Assembly (NCBI RefSeq): GCF_946408925.1
Contig: NZ_CAMJUE010000004.1
Location: 25,511-89,510, forward strand
Reading direction: 5' to 3'
DNA: 64,000 bases
Source: an uncultured Methanobrevibacter sp.
GTDB lineage: Archaea; Methanobacteriota; Methanobacteria; Methanobacteriales; Methanobacteriaceae
In this document: positions 1 to 7,239 of the stretch, piece by piece
Position numbering within the stretch: the first letter of the stretch is position 1
Layout: every line of letters begins with the position of its first letter
Notes under the pieces: generated by a model
The model's input: only the letters and a program-made list of their open reading frames with translations
The model's database searches: none
What the model was told of the DNA's origin: nothing
Position numbers and translations under genes: made by a program

Positions 1-948
1 GATGTTATTGTTACAGCAAGACAATTTGGTGATATCCATAAATTACTTGAAATGTATGATATCGATTTCATCTCTGTTGGAAAACATGGTGTAAGCCTTT
101 ACGATAAACTTAAGGAAAGCACACAAAGAGTTTATAATCTTGTAGACATTATACATGGTGAGAATATTGATGTTGCCCTTAGCAAGCATTCTATAGAACT
201 TCCAAGAATCACATTCGGATTGGGAATTCCAAGTTTATATGTTCTTGATAACGAACATGCGCTTGCAGCCAATAAACTGACACTGCCGTTATGTGATAGG
301 ATTATCACACCGGATATAATTGATTTTTGGAAACTTATGAAATTTGGAGCTGATCCAAACACTATAGTTCCATACAATGGTACCTCTGAATTAATGCACT
401 TCAAAAGCTTTAAATATAATGATAATGTATTTGATGATTTGAATTTAGAATTGAATCATTCAAAAACTATATTGATGAGGCCGGAACCTTCACTTGCATC
501 ATATCTTGATGCTGACTGCAGGAAATCAGTCTTATCTCCAATAGTTGATGAACTGAAAAATGTGGCAAATATTTTAATATTGCCAAGATTTAAGGAACAG
601 GCTGAAATATTTGAAGGAATTGAAAATGTTTCAATACTCAAGCCTCCTGTTGACACTTCCAGCATTATTAAAAAATCCGATTTGGTTATTGGAGCTGGTG
701 GAACAATGAACCGGGAAGCTGCAATTCTTCAAACTCCAGTTATTTCCTGTTATCCTGGTGAAACATTATCTGTAGATCAATATTACATTAATAAGGGTTT
801 GATGTACAGGTCTATTAATACTGATGAAGTTATAGAAAAGGCTCTTGACTTCATAGTTAATCCGCATGAAAAAATTGATGTTAAAACAGATGATTTATTC
901 CAGGTGATTATTGATAATTTATATGATTTGGCACATAAAAGTAAATAG
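1..948 (+). CDS. DUF354 family protein, 5' end outside the window
   Basis: The reading frame is open from the first base, so the start lies upstream and about 315 residues are visible. The fold is that of UDP-GlcNAc 2-epimerase/GT-B-like DUF354 proteins. Visible features are the early VTARQFGDIHKLLEMY segment, the middle block around ADCRKSVLSP, and the late GAGGTMNREAAILQTPVISCYPG segment, which resembles the nucleotide-sugar-binding C-terminal half of the epimerase family. The family is common in methanogens and has no firm biochemical role; nucleotide-sugar or surface-glycan metabolism is an inference. The gene ends in TAG, about 50 bases before a tRNA gene in the same direction. Confidence 0.8.
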   Translation, partial: DVIVTARQFGDIHKLLEMYDIDFISVGKHGVSLYDKLKESTQRVYNLVDIIHGENIDVALSKHSIELPRITFGLGIPSLYVLDNEHALAANKLTLPLCDRIITPDIIDFWKLMKFGADPNTIVPYNGTSELMHFKSFKYNDNVFDDLNLELNHSKTILMRPEPSLASYLDADCRKSVLSPIVDELKNVANILILPRFKEQAEIFEGIENVSILKPPVDTSSIIKKSDLVIGAGGTMNREAAILQTPVISCYPGETLSVDQYYINKGLMYRSINTDEVIEKALDFIVNPHEKIDVKTDDLFQVIIDNLYDLAHKSK

Positions 949-968
949 TTTTTTATAGTACTACTTTC

Positions 969-986
969 ATATATTACTATATACTT
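969..986 (+). promoter_or_regulatory. TATA box region of the tRNA-Ala gene
   Basis: An A/T-only stretch of TATA character lies 15 to 30 bases before the first base of the tRNA, the spacing expected for an archaeal TATA box. The exact core octamer cannot be chosen by eye because two overlapping TATA-like strings are present. Confidence 0.5.
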
Positions 987-999
987 ATTATTAGTTATT

Positions 1000-1072
<73 letters not shown>

Positions 1073-1110
1073 CTTTAATTTTTTTAAAAAATAAGAATTG
1101 TGATTTTAAT

Positions 1111-2193
1111 ATGTTATTAATTGCTCAAAACCACTTACAATTAATTGTTGAAGTAGGAATAATGTTATTTGTGGCATGGGTGTTTGCATTAAACTTGATT
1201 CCTTTATCATTAAGTGTTGTGACCTTTTTATCTTTGTTTATCATGGGCGGTTTCACACTTATTTTTGGAGGAGATATTGCTCTTTTGGTAATTGCTTCAA
1301 GTCAGGCTGAATTTACGCATCCATTCGGTCCGATTGCATTGTTGGGTACAGTTGCGGCTCTTGCTTCACTGAAGGTAATGAAGGAATCGGGAGTTGATAT
1401 ACGGCCTTTAAGGAGATTTGTAATTTTATTCCTTATAGGTATTACCGTATTTGGGGGATTAATGCACAGGTCATTTTTATTGTTATGGTTAATCGGATTA
1501 TTCTTCGGATATTTGATGATATCCAAATCCTTCAGAGAAAAATCAGTGTTCACAGCAAAAAGAATCGGAATCTTTTTAGGCGCAGCAGGTGTAGGTTTTG
1601 TTCTTTTAGAAGTTATTTCAAGAGTTACTGGTATGACAATCTTTTCACCGTTATTAAGGTTAGGCAGGATTGAACAATACTCATTATCAAGTATTAAAAC
1701 AGTATTAAATAACATTCAATTAATCGGACACAATGCACAGGCTTCATATTGGGGAGCTGACGGAACTGCTTTTGCTGAAGGTTATATTACATTACCTATG
1801 CAGTTGGTTTTATTCTTCGGTCTTCCGTTCCCGATGTTTTTCGGTATTCTGGTAAACCAAAAGGATACAATTGATTATATGCTTCCAGGTATCTTCGGAT
1901 ATGGTTTTGACTTCGGTATATTGGGATTACTTGGATTAATTCTATTTGTACTTGGAACAATTGTAATCGGTTTTAAAGTATTGAAGAAATACCGAGAAAA
2001 AAGAGAAAAAAATAATAAGAAATATCTCGGAAGAGAAGTTTTATTAACCGGCGCATTGGCATCATTCTGTGCACAGGCATTAATCGGATTATTTGTATTT
2101 AACAGAACAATCAACGGTATGGCATTATTAACATTTATTTTTGTAGGTACATTAATTTTAGCTAATGTAGTTACTCTTAAATCCAGATCATAG
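1111..2193 (+). CDS. Polytopic membrane protein, unknown function
   Basis: A protein of 360 residues with roughly eight to nine hydrophobic segments. A longer open frame starts inside the tRNA, so I chose the ATG at 1111, which has GTGAT about five bases before it. A hydrophilic loop with NAQASYWGADGTAFAEGY lies about two-thirds along, and a basic cytoplasmic stretch (KKYREKREKNNKK) precedes the last two spans. I do not recognise the family. It sits 12 bases before the DUF1890 gene and probably shares its transcript, which suggests a methanogen-specific context but not a function. Transport or a polymerase-like role cannot be excluded. Confidence 0.75.
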   Translation: MLLIAQNHLQLIVEVGIMLFVAWVFALNLIPLSLSVVTFLSLFIMGGFTLIFGGDIALLVIASSQAEFTHPFGPIALLGTVAALASLKVMKESGVDIRPLRRFVILFLIGITVFGGLMHRSFLLLWLIGLFFGYLMISKSFREKSVFTAKRIGIFLGAAGVGFVLLEVISRVTGMTIFSPLLRLGRIEQYSLSSIKTVLNNIQLIGHNAQASYWGADGTAFAEGYITLPMQLVLFFGLPFPMFFGILVNQKDTIDYMLPGIFGYGFDFGILGLLGLILFVLGTIVIGFKVLKKYREKREKNNKKYLGREVLLTGALASFCAQALIGLFVFNRTINGMALLTFIFVGTLILANVVTLKSRS

Positions 2194-2205
2194 AGAGGTA
2201 GTTAT

Positions 2206-2664
2206 ATGAAAGCTTTAGTATTACTTGGATGTCCGGAAACTCCATCACAAACTCCAATGGCTGTTTATGTTTTTAATAGATTAACAAAAATGGGTTATGA
2301 TACAACAATCGCAGCTAACCCGGCTGCCAAAAAATTAGTAAAAATATCTGACCCTGAAGATTATTATCATTTAAACCTGGTTGATTTAGAAAGACTCTTA
2401 GGTGAAATCAATCCGGGAGATTTTGATTTATTGGTTGGTTTTGTTCATAAAGATGCGGCAGCATCATTTTTCGTAACATTTGATCAAATTCTTCAAACCA
2501 AATCCCTTGCATTAGTATTTTCACGTGATGCTGATGAGGTGGCTGAATTTGTTAACATGATTGAAGAGAGCGGAAGCAATGCAATAATCACTGCCGTAAG
2601 GGCTTTTCATAATCCTTCACCGATTAAAGTTAAATTCGATAAAGCAATTAAGGAGTTTGAATAA
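2206..2664 (+). CDS. DUF1890 family protein
   Basis: A 152-residue soluble protein recognised as DUF1890, a family largely restricted to methanogenic archaea. The N-terminus MKALVLLGCPETPSQTP has a Rossmann-like beta strand with a Cys-Pro loop. The middle carries DLLVGFVHKDAAASF. A Shine-Dalgarno GAGAGGT precedes the ATG. The next gene, DUF1894, begins two bases after the stop and the methionine synthase overlaps that, so the three form one operon. The biochemical role is unknown to me; the company of a corrinoid-linked methionine synthase hints at methyl transfer or cofactor handling (inference). Confidence 0.85.
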   Translation: MKALVLLGCPETPSQTPMAVYVFNRLTKMGYDTTIAANPAAKKLVKISDPEDYYHLNLVDLERLLGEINPGDFDLLVGFVHKDAAASFFVTFDQILQTKSLALVFSRDADEVAEFVNMIEESGSNAIITAVRAFHNPSPIKVKFDKAIKEFE

Positions 2665-2666
2665 AT

Positions 2667-2981
2667 ATGTCTTTTTGTCTAGATACTTACTTACAACAAT
2701 CAGATAATTATGAAATACATGCTTCAAAAGCAGGCTTTAAAGACTGCGCAATGATTATAAGATTCAAAGCGGATGATTTGGTTTATATCAAACCTGGTGA
2801 TGAGGTGTTGGGCGTTCGTGTTATTGGAATACCTCCGATACCAATCGGATTTGACCATGAAAAAGGAACAGTATTCCTTCCTTATACAAAACCATGCCAT
2901 GGAACATCTGTTGTTGAACTGCCAATCGATGAAGAAGAAGTCGAAAAAATCAGAAAACTTGACACCGGTAAAGGAAAATGA
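2667..2981 (+). CDS. DUF1894 family protein
   Basis: A 104-residue protein assigned to DUF1894, another small methanogen family. It has three cysteines (early SFCLDTYL, GFKDCAMI and the later TKPCHGTSVVELP) and a central basic/proline segment GIPPIPIGFDHEKG. No signal peptide or membrane span is seen. It starts two bases after DUF1890, and its final TGA overlaps the ATG of the methionine synthase gene in an ATGA arrangement, implying translational coupling. The function is not known; the cysteines could bind metal, but this is not shown. Confidence 0.83.
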   Translation: MSFCLDTYLQQSDNYEIHASKAGFKDCAMIIRFKADDLVYIKPGDEVLGVRVIGIPPIPIGFDHEKGTVFLPYTKPCHGTSVVELPIDEEEVEKIRKLDTGKGK

Positions 2982-3922
2982 AATCAACAGTTGTTGGAAG
3001 TTTTCCAGTTGAAGTGAAAAAAGCCTCTTCAACAAAAAATAAACTTTTAAATGCTATTGGAGCATATGATCCTTTTAAGGAATCTATTAAAGACAGTGTC
3101 ATTGCTCAGCTTGATGCCGGAGTGGACATAATCTCCGACGGTCAGGTTAGAGGGGATATGGTCTCTATTTTTACTGAATATATTCCGGGCATGAAAATTG
3201 TTGACGGAAATACTGAAATCGTTTCCAAAATCAGAAAACCAACACAGGAAATTTCAATCAAGGATTTACAATATGCCAAAAAGGTAATGAAAGAATATTA
3301 TGGCGGAAGTATTCCTGAAGGAAATGGGGTAAAAGGAATTATAACCGGTCCAAACACTATTGTTCACTCTTCAAGAATAACTAGTTTTTATAAAAATAAG
3401 GAAGATGCAATAATTGATTTGGCACATTCCCTGAAATATGAAGTGGATGCAATAGCAAAGAAAGTCGAGCCGGTTTATATTCAAATAGATGAACCGTTCC
3501 TTTCCACAGGAATGGTTGACATGAAAACTGCACGTGAAGCTGTAGATATTCTGCATGATGGTTTGCAGGTGCCTTTGGCCATGCATGTGTGTGGCATTTT
3601 AAAGGATGCATTTAAGGATATATCAAAATTCAATGTTGATATTCTGGACTTTGAGTTTGCAGGAAATAACATTAATTTGGATGTTCTGGAAAAAAATTAC
3701 CCGTTAGTTTCAAATAAAAAAATAGGTTTTGGATGTGTTGATTCCTCTGTCAATACTGTTGACAGTGAAAGTGATGTTGATAAATTGGTTTTTAAAGCTA
3801 TTGAAATTGTTGGAAAAGATAATTTGCTTTTGGATCCGGATTGCGGCCTTAGAAGAGCTCCAAAGGATGTTGCTTTTGCTAAATTGAAATTAATGAATGA
3901 TATTAAAGACAAATATAACTGA
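2978..3922 (+). CDS. Methanogen-type (folate-independent) methionine synthase
   Basis: A 314-residue protein equal to the C-terminal catalytic half of MetE. This core type in methanogens transfers a methyl group to homocysteine and is thought to take it from a methyl-corrinoid rather than folate. The N-terminus carries TTVVGSFP-like sequence (KSTVVGSFP). The predicted zinc site is complete: His203 and Cys205 (AMHVCG), Glu226 (DFEFAG) and Cys289 (DPDCGLR). The QIDEP motif at 169-173 belongs to the homocysteine site. It lacks the folate-binding N-terminal half, as expected for the family. It may be MesA, but I cannot separate the Mes subfamilies by eye. It is coupled to DUF1894 upstream. Confidence 0.85.
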   Translation: MKSTVVGSFPVEVKKASSTKNKLLNAIGAYDPFKESIKDSVIAQLDAGVDIISDGQVRGDMVSIFTEYIPGMKIVDGNTEIVSKIRKPTQEISIKDLQYAKKVMKEYYGGSIPEGNGVKGIITGPNTIVHSSRITSFYKNKEDAIIDLAHSLKYEVDAIAKKVEPVYIQIDEPFLSTGMVDMKTAREAVDILHDGLQVPLAMHVCGILKDAFKDISKFNVDILDFEFAGNNINLDVLEKNYPLVSNKKIGFGCVDSSVNTVDSESDVDKLVFKAIEIVGKDNLLLDPDCGLRRAPKDVAFAKLKLMNDIKDKYN

Positions 3923-3933
3923 TTTTGATTTAA

Positions 3934-4476
3934 ATGACTGAGTATTGCCGTAAATGCGGTGAAGCATTAAAAGATGATGCGCTGTTTTGCGCTAACTGCG
4001 GAGAGGAAGTGCCTGACAGGCGCAACGGCTTTTCAAAAAAGTATATTGTATTGATAGCTGTCGCATTAATAATTGTGGCTATTGCAGCTTCAAGTTTTTT
4101 AATTATGAATCATTCACAAACAGTTGAAGTTGACAATGTTAAGTTTGAACTGCCGGCTGATTATGTAAAGGAACCGTCACGGACCAATGTTAGTTTTGAC
4201 GGCAATGTAAAGTCCAGTGCAATGGGATGGAGCAATGATAAAAACTATATTGAAATAGGCATTACCAAAACGCCAGGTTCAGGATTTAACAGTGAGGAGG
4301 TTTCGGCCAGTCTGGGCGGAACACCTACCAAGATGTTTGGATATTATGGTTATCTTTTGGAATATGAAAATGAGGGTTACGCTTTCATATTCGGTCTGAA
4401 AGATGAGGTGTGCATGGTTTATGTTAACAATTATGATGCCTTTGATGATGTTAAGCTAATCGGTCAGGATTCTTAA
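3934..4476 (+). CDS. Zinc-ribbon membrane protein with extracytoplasmic domain
   Basis: A 180-residue protein in three parts. Residues 4-25 form a double-CxxC zinc ribbon (CRKCGEALKDDALFCANCGE). One membrane span follows at about 37-58, preceded by basic residues, so the ribbon should be cytoplasmic. The rest is a soluble domain of about 120 residues outside the membrane, which I do not recognise. The architecture repeats in the protein at 35591. Such proteins are abundant in Methanobrevibacter and mostly uncharacterised. The gene starts 11 bases after the methionine synthase and ends at a strong hairpin facing cbiF. Confidence 0.75.
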   Translation: MTEYCRKCGEALKDDALFCANCGEEVPDRRNGFSKKYIVLIAVALIIVAIAASSFLIMNHSQTVEVDNVKFELPADYVKEPSRTNVSFDGNVKSSAMGWSNDKNYIEIGITKTPGSGFNSEEVSASLGGTPTKMFGYYGYLLEYENEGYAFIFGLKDEVCMVYVNNYDAFDDVKLIGQDS

Positions 4477-4489
4477 TTTTAAAAATAAT

Positions 4490-4519
4490 ATATAAAGTTA
4501 GAAACGACTAACTTTATAT
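4490..4519. terminator. Bidirectional hairpin terminator
   Basis: A perfect 12-bp inverted repeat (ATATAAAGTTAG with CTAACTTTATAT) around loop AAACGA lies between two convergent genes, the zinc-ribbon protein and cbiF. The arm nearest cbiF touches its stop codon. Its position and symmetry fit a shared transcript end for both strands. Confidence 0.65.
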
Positions 4520-5271
4520 TAACGATATTCATGTTTGAAGTTTTTGTCATATAGCTTAGATGCATTAAATTCACCAGGGTCTAATACATCTCCCACCACA
4601 ATCATTGCAGTCTTTGTTATATTAGCATCTTTAACTTTTCCTGCAATATCCTCGAGGGTTCCTCTAATTATTTGCTGGTCTGGCCATGTTGCCTTTTTGA
4701 CAACTGCAACCGGAGTGGTTTTTTCATATCCTACAAGCAATTCATCAACAACTTTGTCAATCATTCCTATGCCTAAAAAGATGCACATGGTGGCATGATG
4801 CTTTGAAAAGCTTGAAATGCTTTCACCGTCAGGTTTTGGGGTTCTGCCTTCCGGACGGGTTATAATAACACTTTGCGAAATTTCAGGCAATGTCAGCTCG
4901 GCTTCAAGCACACTTGCAGTACCGAACAGTGAACTTACTCCAGGAATGATTTCATATTCTATGTCATGTTTTTTCAACTCACGGATCTGCTCGGCAATGG
5001 CACCATAAATTGAAGGATCACCGGTATGCACCCGGGCAACCATTTTTCCTTCGCTAACAGCTTTTGTGATAATTTCGTCTGTTTCCTCCAGGTTTAAATA
5101 AGCACTATTGTGTATTTCACAATCTTTGCGTGCAGGAGCTAAAACATCTTTGTTTACAAGTGAACCTGCATAAATGATAACATCTGCATTTTCTATGACT
5201 CGTCTTCCCTTGACTGTGATTAAATCAGGATCTCCCGGTCCGGCACCAATAAAAATAACTTTTCCTTTCAT
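4519..5271 (-). CDS. cbiF: Cobalt-precorrin-4 C11-methyltransferase
   Basis: A SAM-dependent tetrapyrrole methylase of 250 residues that methylates C11 of cobalt-precorrin-4 on the anaerobic route to cobamides, which methanogens need for methyl transfer. Visible family motifs are GKVIFIGAGPGDPDLITVKG at the N-terminus (SAM-binding loop), ARVHTGDPSIYGA near residue 85, and the EIIPGVSSLFG region. A longer frame begins at a TTG at 5304; I chose the ATG at 5271 because homologous proteins start at the conserved MxGKVxFIGAGPGD. The gene is called cobM in some annotations. It stands alone, convergent with the gene to its left. Confidence 0.92.
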   Translation of the reverse strand: MKGKVIFIGAGPGDPDLITVKGRRVIENADVIIYAGSLVNKDVLAPARKDCEIHNSAYLNLEETDEIITKAVSEGKMVARVHTGDPSIYGAIAEQIRELKKHDIEYEIIPGVSSLFGTASVLEAELTLPEISQSVIITRPEGRTPKPDGESISSFSKHHATMCIFLGIGMIDKVVDELLVGYEKTTPVAVVKKATWPDQQIIRGTLEDIAGKVKDANITKTAMIVVGDVLDPGEFNASKLYDKNFKHEYR

Positions 5272-5368
5272 GTTAATCAATTTGTCTTTAGTATTATTTA
5301 ACAATTATGCATCAATTTTGACTTTTGTTTAGAGTAAACTTTATTAATTTCAAAGATAATTAAAAAAT

Positions 5369-5761
5369 ATGGATAATAAAGGTTTTATTTCAATTGAATA
5401 TTTATTTGCATTATTTATTCTTATAATTATTGCTTTAGGATTGTTATTTTTCGCATCCTCTTCAATATCATCAAGTTTAAATATAGAAGATAGTGTATCC
5501 CACAGGTTGATTCTGGATGATTTGGCAAATCAAATCGCTCAGGTAAACTCCAATGGGGTAGGATATTCAAAATACATTAAATTACCTTCTGATAGGGGAT
5601 ATTTCGAAATAATCGTTGAAAAGAATAAGCTCACAATGGAATATTCAGATAAAAAGGGTGAAACGATATTGATGTTTGCAAACCTGAATGAAAAATACAG
5701 GCTGGTCAGCGGAAAGAGTTATACTGTCACAAAAACTGACGGGGGGATAGTGATATCATGA
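5369..5761 (+). CDS. Class III signal peptide (type IV pilin-like) protein
   Basis: A 130-residue protein with an archaeal prepilin-type start. A short basic N-terminus is followed by GFISIEYLF, which matches the euryarchaeal QxSxEYLxL-like motif with Gly-Phe in place of the usual Gln, and then by a hydrophobic helix to about residue 33. The processing peptidase would cut before the hydrophobic segment, leaving a pilin or pseudopilin. The remainder is a small beta-rich domain with no recognised family. It overlaps the next pilin-like gene by four bases (ATGA). No secretion ATPase or platform protein is in the window. Confidence 0.75.
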   Translation: MDNKGFISIEYLFALFILIIIALGLLFFASSSISSSLNIEDSVSHRLILDDLANQIAQVNSNGVGYSKYIKLPSDRGYFEIIVEKNKLTMEYSDKKGETILMFANLNEKYRLVSGKSYTVTKTDGGIVIS

Positions 5762-6255
5762 GGGAAAACAGAGCCCAGATTTCAGCAGAGTTTCTGCTGG
5801 TATTCGGAATTCTGATACTGGTTGTAATGATGGCGATTGCTTTTGTTTCAAATCAAAACGAACTGAACATTGCAATGAGTGCTGCAAGAAATGGCGTCAA
5901 CGAGGGATTGTCAACTTCATCAAGTGCAATATATCCTGAAGACACATTCAGAGATTATTCAATGTCAAAAACGGGTCTGCTGTCTCCATACACTGTGAAA
6001 ATCGTAAATATCTCATATAAAGAGTTGGGATATGATATAAACTATGACAAGAAATGGATTCAGTTTGAGGTATATGCTAAAACATCTGAAAGATTTGACA
6101 ATGATGAACTTGTATCCATTGGCGATAGGATAAATTACAACTTAAGAAAATCAATATCAATAAGCTTCAACTCAACACAGGCAACAAATAAATTATACAA
6201 TCCCGTATTCTCACCACATTATGTCTACACAACCGCTAATGTTAAATGGATATGA
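5758..6255 (+). CDS. Class III signal peptide (type IV pilin-like) protein
   Basis: A 165-residue partner of the preceding pilin-like protein. Its N-terminus MRENRAQISAEFLLVFG contains a textbook QxSxE class III motif followed by a hydrophobic helix (about residues 13-29). The mature part has no family I recognise, ends in aromatic and beta-rich sequence, and lacks a second membrane span. The start codon overlaps the upstream stop, so the two are probably made in fixed ratio. The expected location is the cell surface or a pilus-like fibre. Confidence 0.78.
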   Translation: MRENRAQISAEFLLVFGILILVVMMAIAFVSNQNELNIAMSAARNGVNEGLSTSSSAIYPEDTFRDYSMSKTGLLSPYTVKIVNISYKELGYDINYDKKWIQFEVYAKTSERFDNDELVSIGDRINYNLRKSISISFNSTQATNKLYNPVFSPHYVYTTANVKWI

Positions 6256-6271
6256 GTATATAGTATAGATT

Positions 6272-6643
6272 ATGTCAAGATATGAAAAAGGAAAAAAGTC
6301 ACTTGAAAGCATTCAGAAGCGTTCTGTTGAGGAAATATTTGGCGAACTTGATGAAATCGCACCTGACCTTTCAAAGTTTGTAATAGAGTTTCCATATTCT
6401 GAAATATATACACGTGAAGGATTGGATTTGAAAACCCGTGAAATATGCACAGTTTCCGCTTTGACCGTTCTTGGAACAATTCCACAATTAAAGGAACATA
6501 TCAATGCTGCCCTAAATGTCGGAAACAGTCCGGAAGAAATTGTAGAGATAATAATGCAGATGAGTGCTTATTGCGGTTTTCCAAAATCAATTAATGCAAT
6601 GATGGCTGCAAAAGAAGTTTTCAAAGAGAGGAATTTACTTTGA
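6272..6643 (+). CDS. Carboxymuconolactone decarboxylase (CMD/AhpD-like) family protein
   Basis: A 123-residue all-helical CMD-fold protein. Family features are YSEIYTREGLDLKTREICTVSAL in the middle and the closing INAALNVGNSPEEIVEIIMQMSAYCGFPKSINAM block, quoted in parts here: the LKTRE helix, then the CGFP turn. AhpD-type peroxidatic proteins have CxxC; here I see single cysteines (near residues 56 and 92), so a thiol-redox role is uncertain. In methanogens such proteins are often annotated as gamma-carboxymuconolactone decarboxylase-like without a known substrate. It is followed at once by the four-cysteine protein. Confidence 0.8.
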   Translation: MSRYEKGKKSLESIQKRSVEEIFGELDEIAPDLSKFVIEFPYSEIYTREGLDLKTREICTVSALTVLGTIPQLKEHINAALNVGNSPEEIVEIIMQMSAYCGFPKSINAMMAAKEVFKERNLL

Positions 6644-6834
6644 ACAATATGAATAATGTCTGCATTAACTGCAAACATTGGCAGTTGACAGAATCTTTGG
6701 AAGGTGAAATCTGCAGGATTCGCAATGTGCACACAAATCCGACAGACACATGTCCTCAATTTTCACCAAAAAGCACTTTTGATGACTTGCAGAATCCTTA
6801 CAAATACGTTGATGATAAAAATATCAGATTTTAG
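6640..6834 (+). CDS. Small four-cysteine protein, probable zinc binding
   Basis: A 64-residue protein with CINCKHW near the N-terminus and two more cysteines (EICRIRN, DTCPQFSP), a spacing that fits a small zinc or iron-sulfur site. A TTG at 6640 and an ATG at 6649 are in frame. The sequence AGAGGAA ends about eight bases before the TTG and about 17 before the ATG, so the TTG is preferred. The TTG overlaps the TGA of the upstream CMD gene, implying coupling. The function is unknown. Confidence 0.65.
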   Translation: MNNMNNVCINCKHWQLTESLEGEICRIRNVHTNPTDTCPQFSPKSTFDDLQNPYKYVDDKNIRF

Positions 6835-6840
6835 ATACGC

Positions 6841-7146
6841 ATGACCTTTGAAGCAATAGCAAGCAAAATACAGAAGGAATTGGCTGAAATCATTCAGAAT
6901 AACAAAGAGTTAAACGAATATGAACTGATTGTCTACAAATATGTTTTCATATCCGAACTCAATGTTCCTCTCCTGGAGGATTTGGATATTGAAATATCTC
7001 AGGATTCATTCATATTGCATGTGATTCCGGATGATTTGGAATTCGGCCTGCTTCGAAAGCTTGATGATAATTTTGATAAATTCAGAATTAGTTTTTTGCC
7101 CAATAATTATAATGTAATAAAATTAAAGTTTGAATTGTGTGATTAA
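6841..7146 (+). CDS. Hypothetical protein, 101 residues
   Basis: A small soluble acidic protein, six bases after the preceding four-cysteine gene and in the same direction. It begins with a helix-forming segment (EAIASKIQKELAEIIQNN) and continues with alternating hydrophobic strands (DSFILHVIPDD, FRISFLPNNYNVIKLKF). I see no metal motif, signal peptide or membrane span, and do not recognise a family. The tight spacing supports a real gene in one operon with the CMD protein. A 24-codon open frame starts directly after its stop. Confidence 0.6.
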   Translation: MTFEAIASKIQKELAEIIQNNKELNEYELIVYKYVFISELNVPLLEDLDIEISQDSFILHVIPDDLEFGLLRKLDDNFDKFRISFLPNNYNVIKLKFELCD

Positions 7147-7221
7147 ATGTATGATGAAAAGGAAAAACAACAACTGATGGGAGATTTAGTGGAAATGGAA
7201 ACATTTAAGCAGTCGGTATGA
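7147..7221 (+). CDS. Possible 24-residue small protein
   Basis: An ATG follows the TAA of the 101-residue gene with no gap and opens 24 codons before TGA. The product would be a charged peptide beginning MYDEKEKQQLMGDLVEMET. Stop-start adjacency is typical of translational coupling, and codon use does not look random. It could also be the remnant of a longer gene lost where the decayed glycosyltransferase now begins. No independent Shine-Dalgarno is visible. Confidence 0.3.
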   Translation: MYDEKEKQQLMGDLVEMETFKQSV

Positions 7222-7239
7222 AGGAAAAATCCTGTGTAA

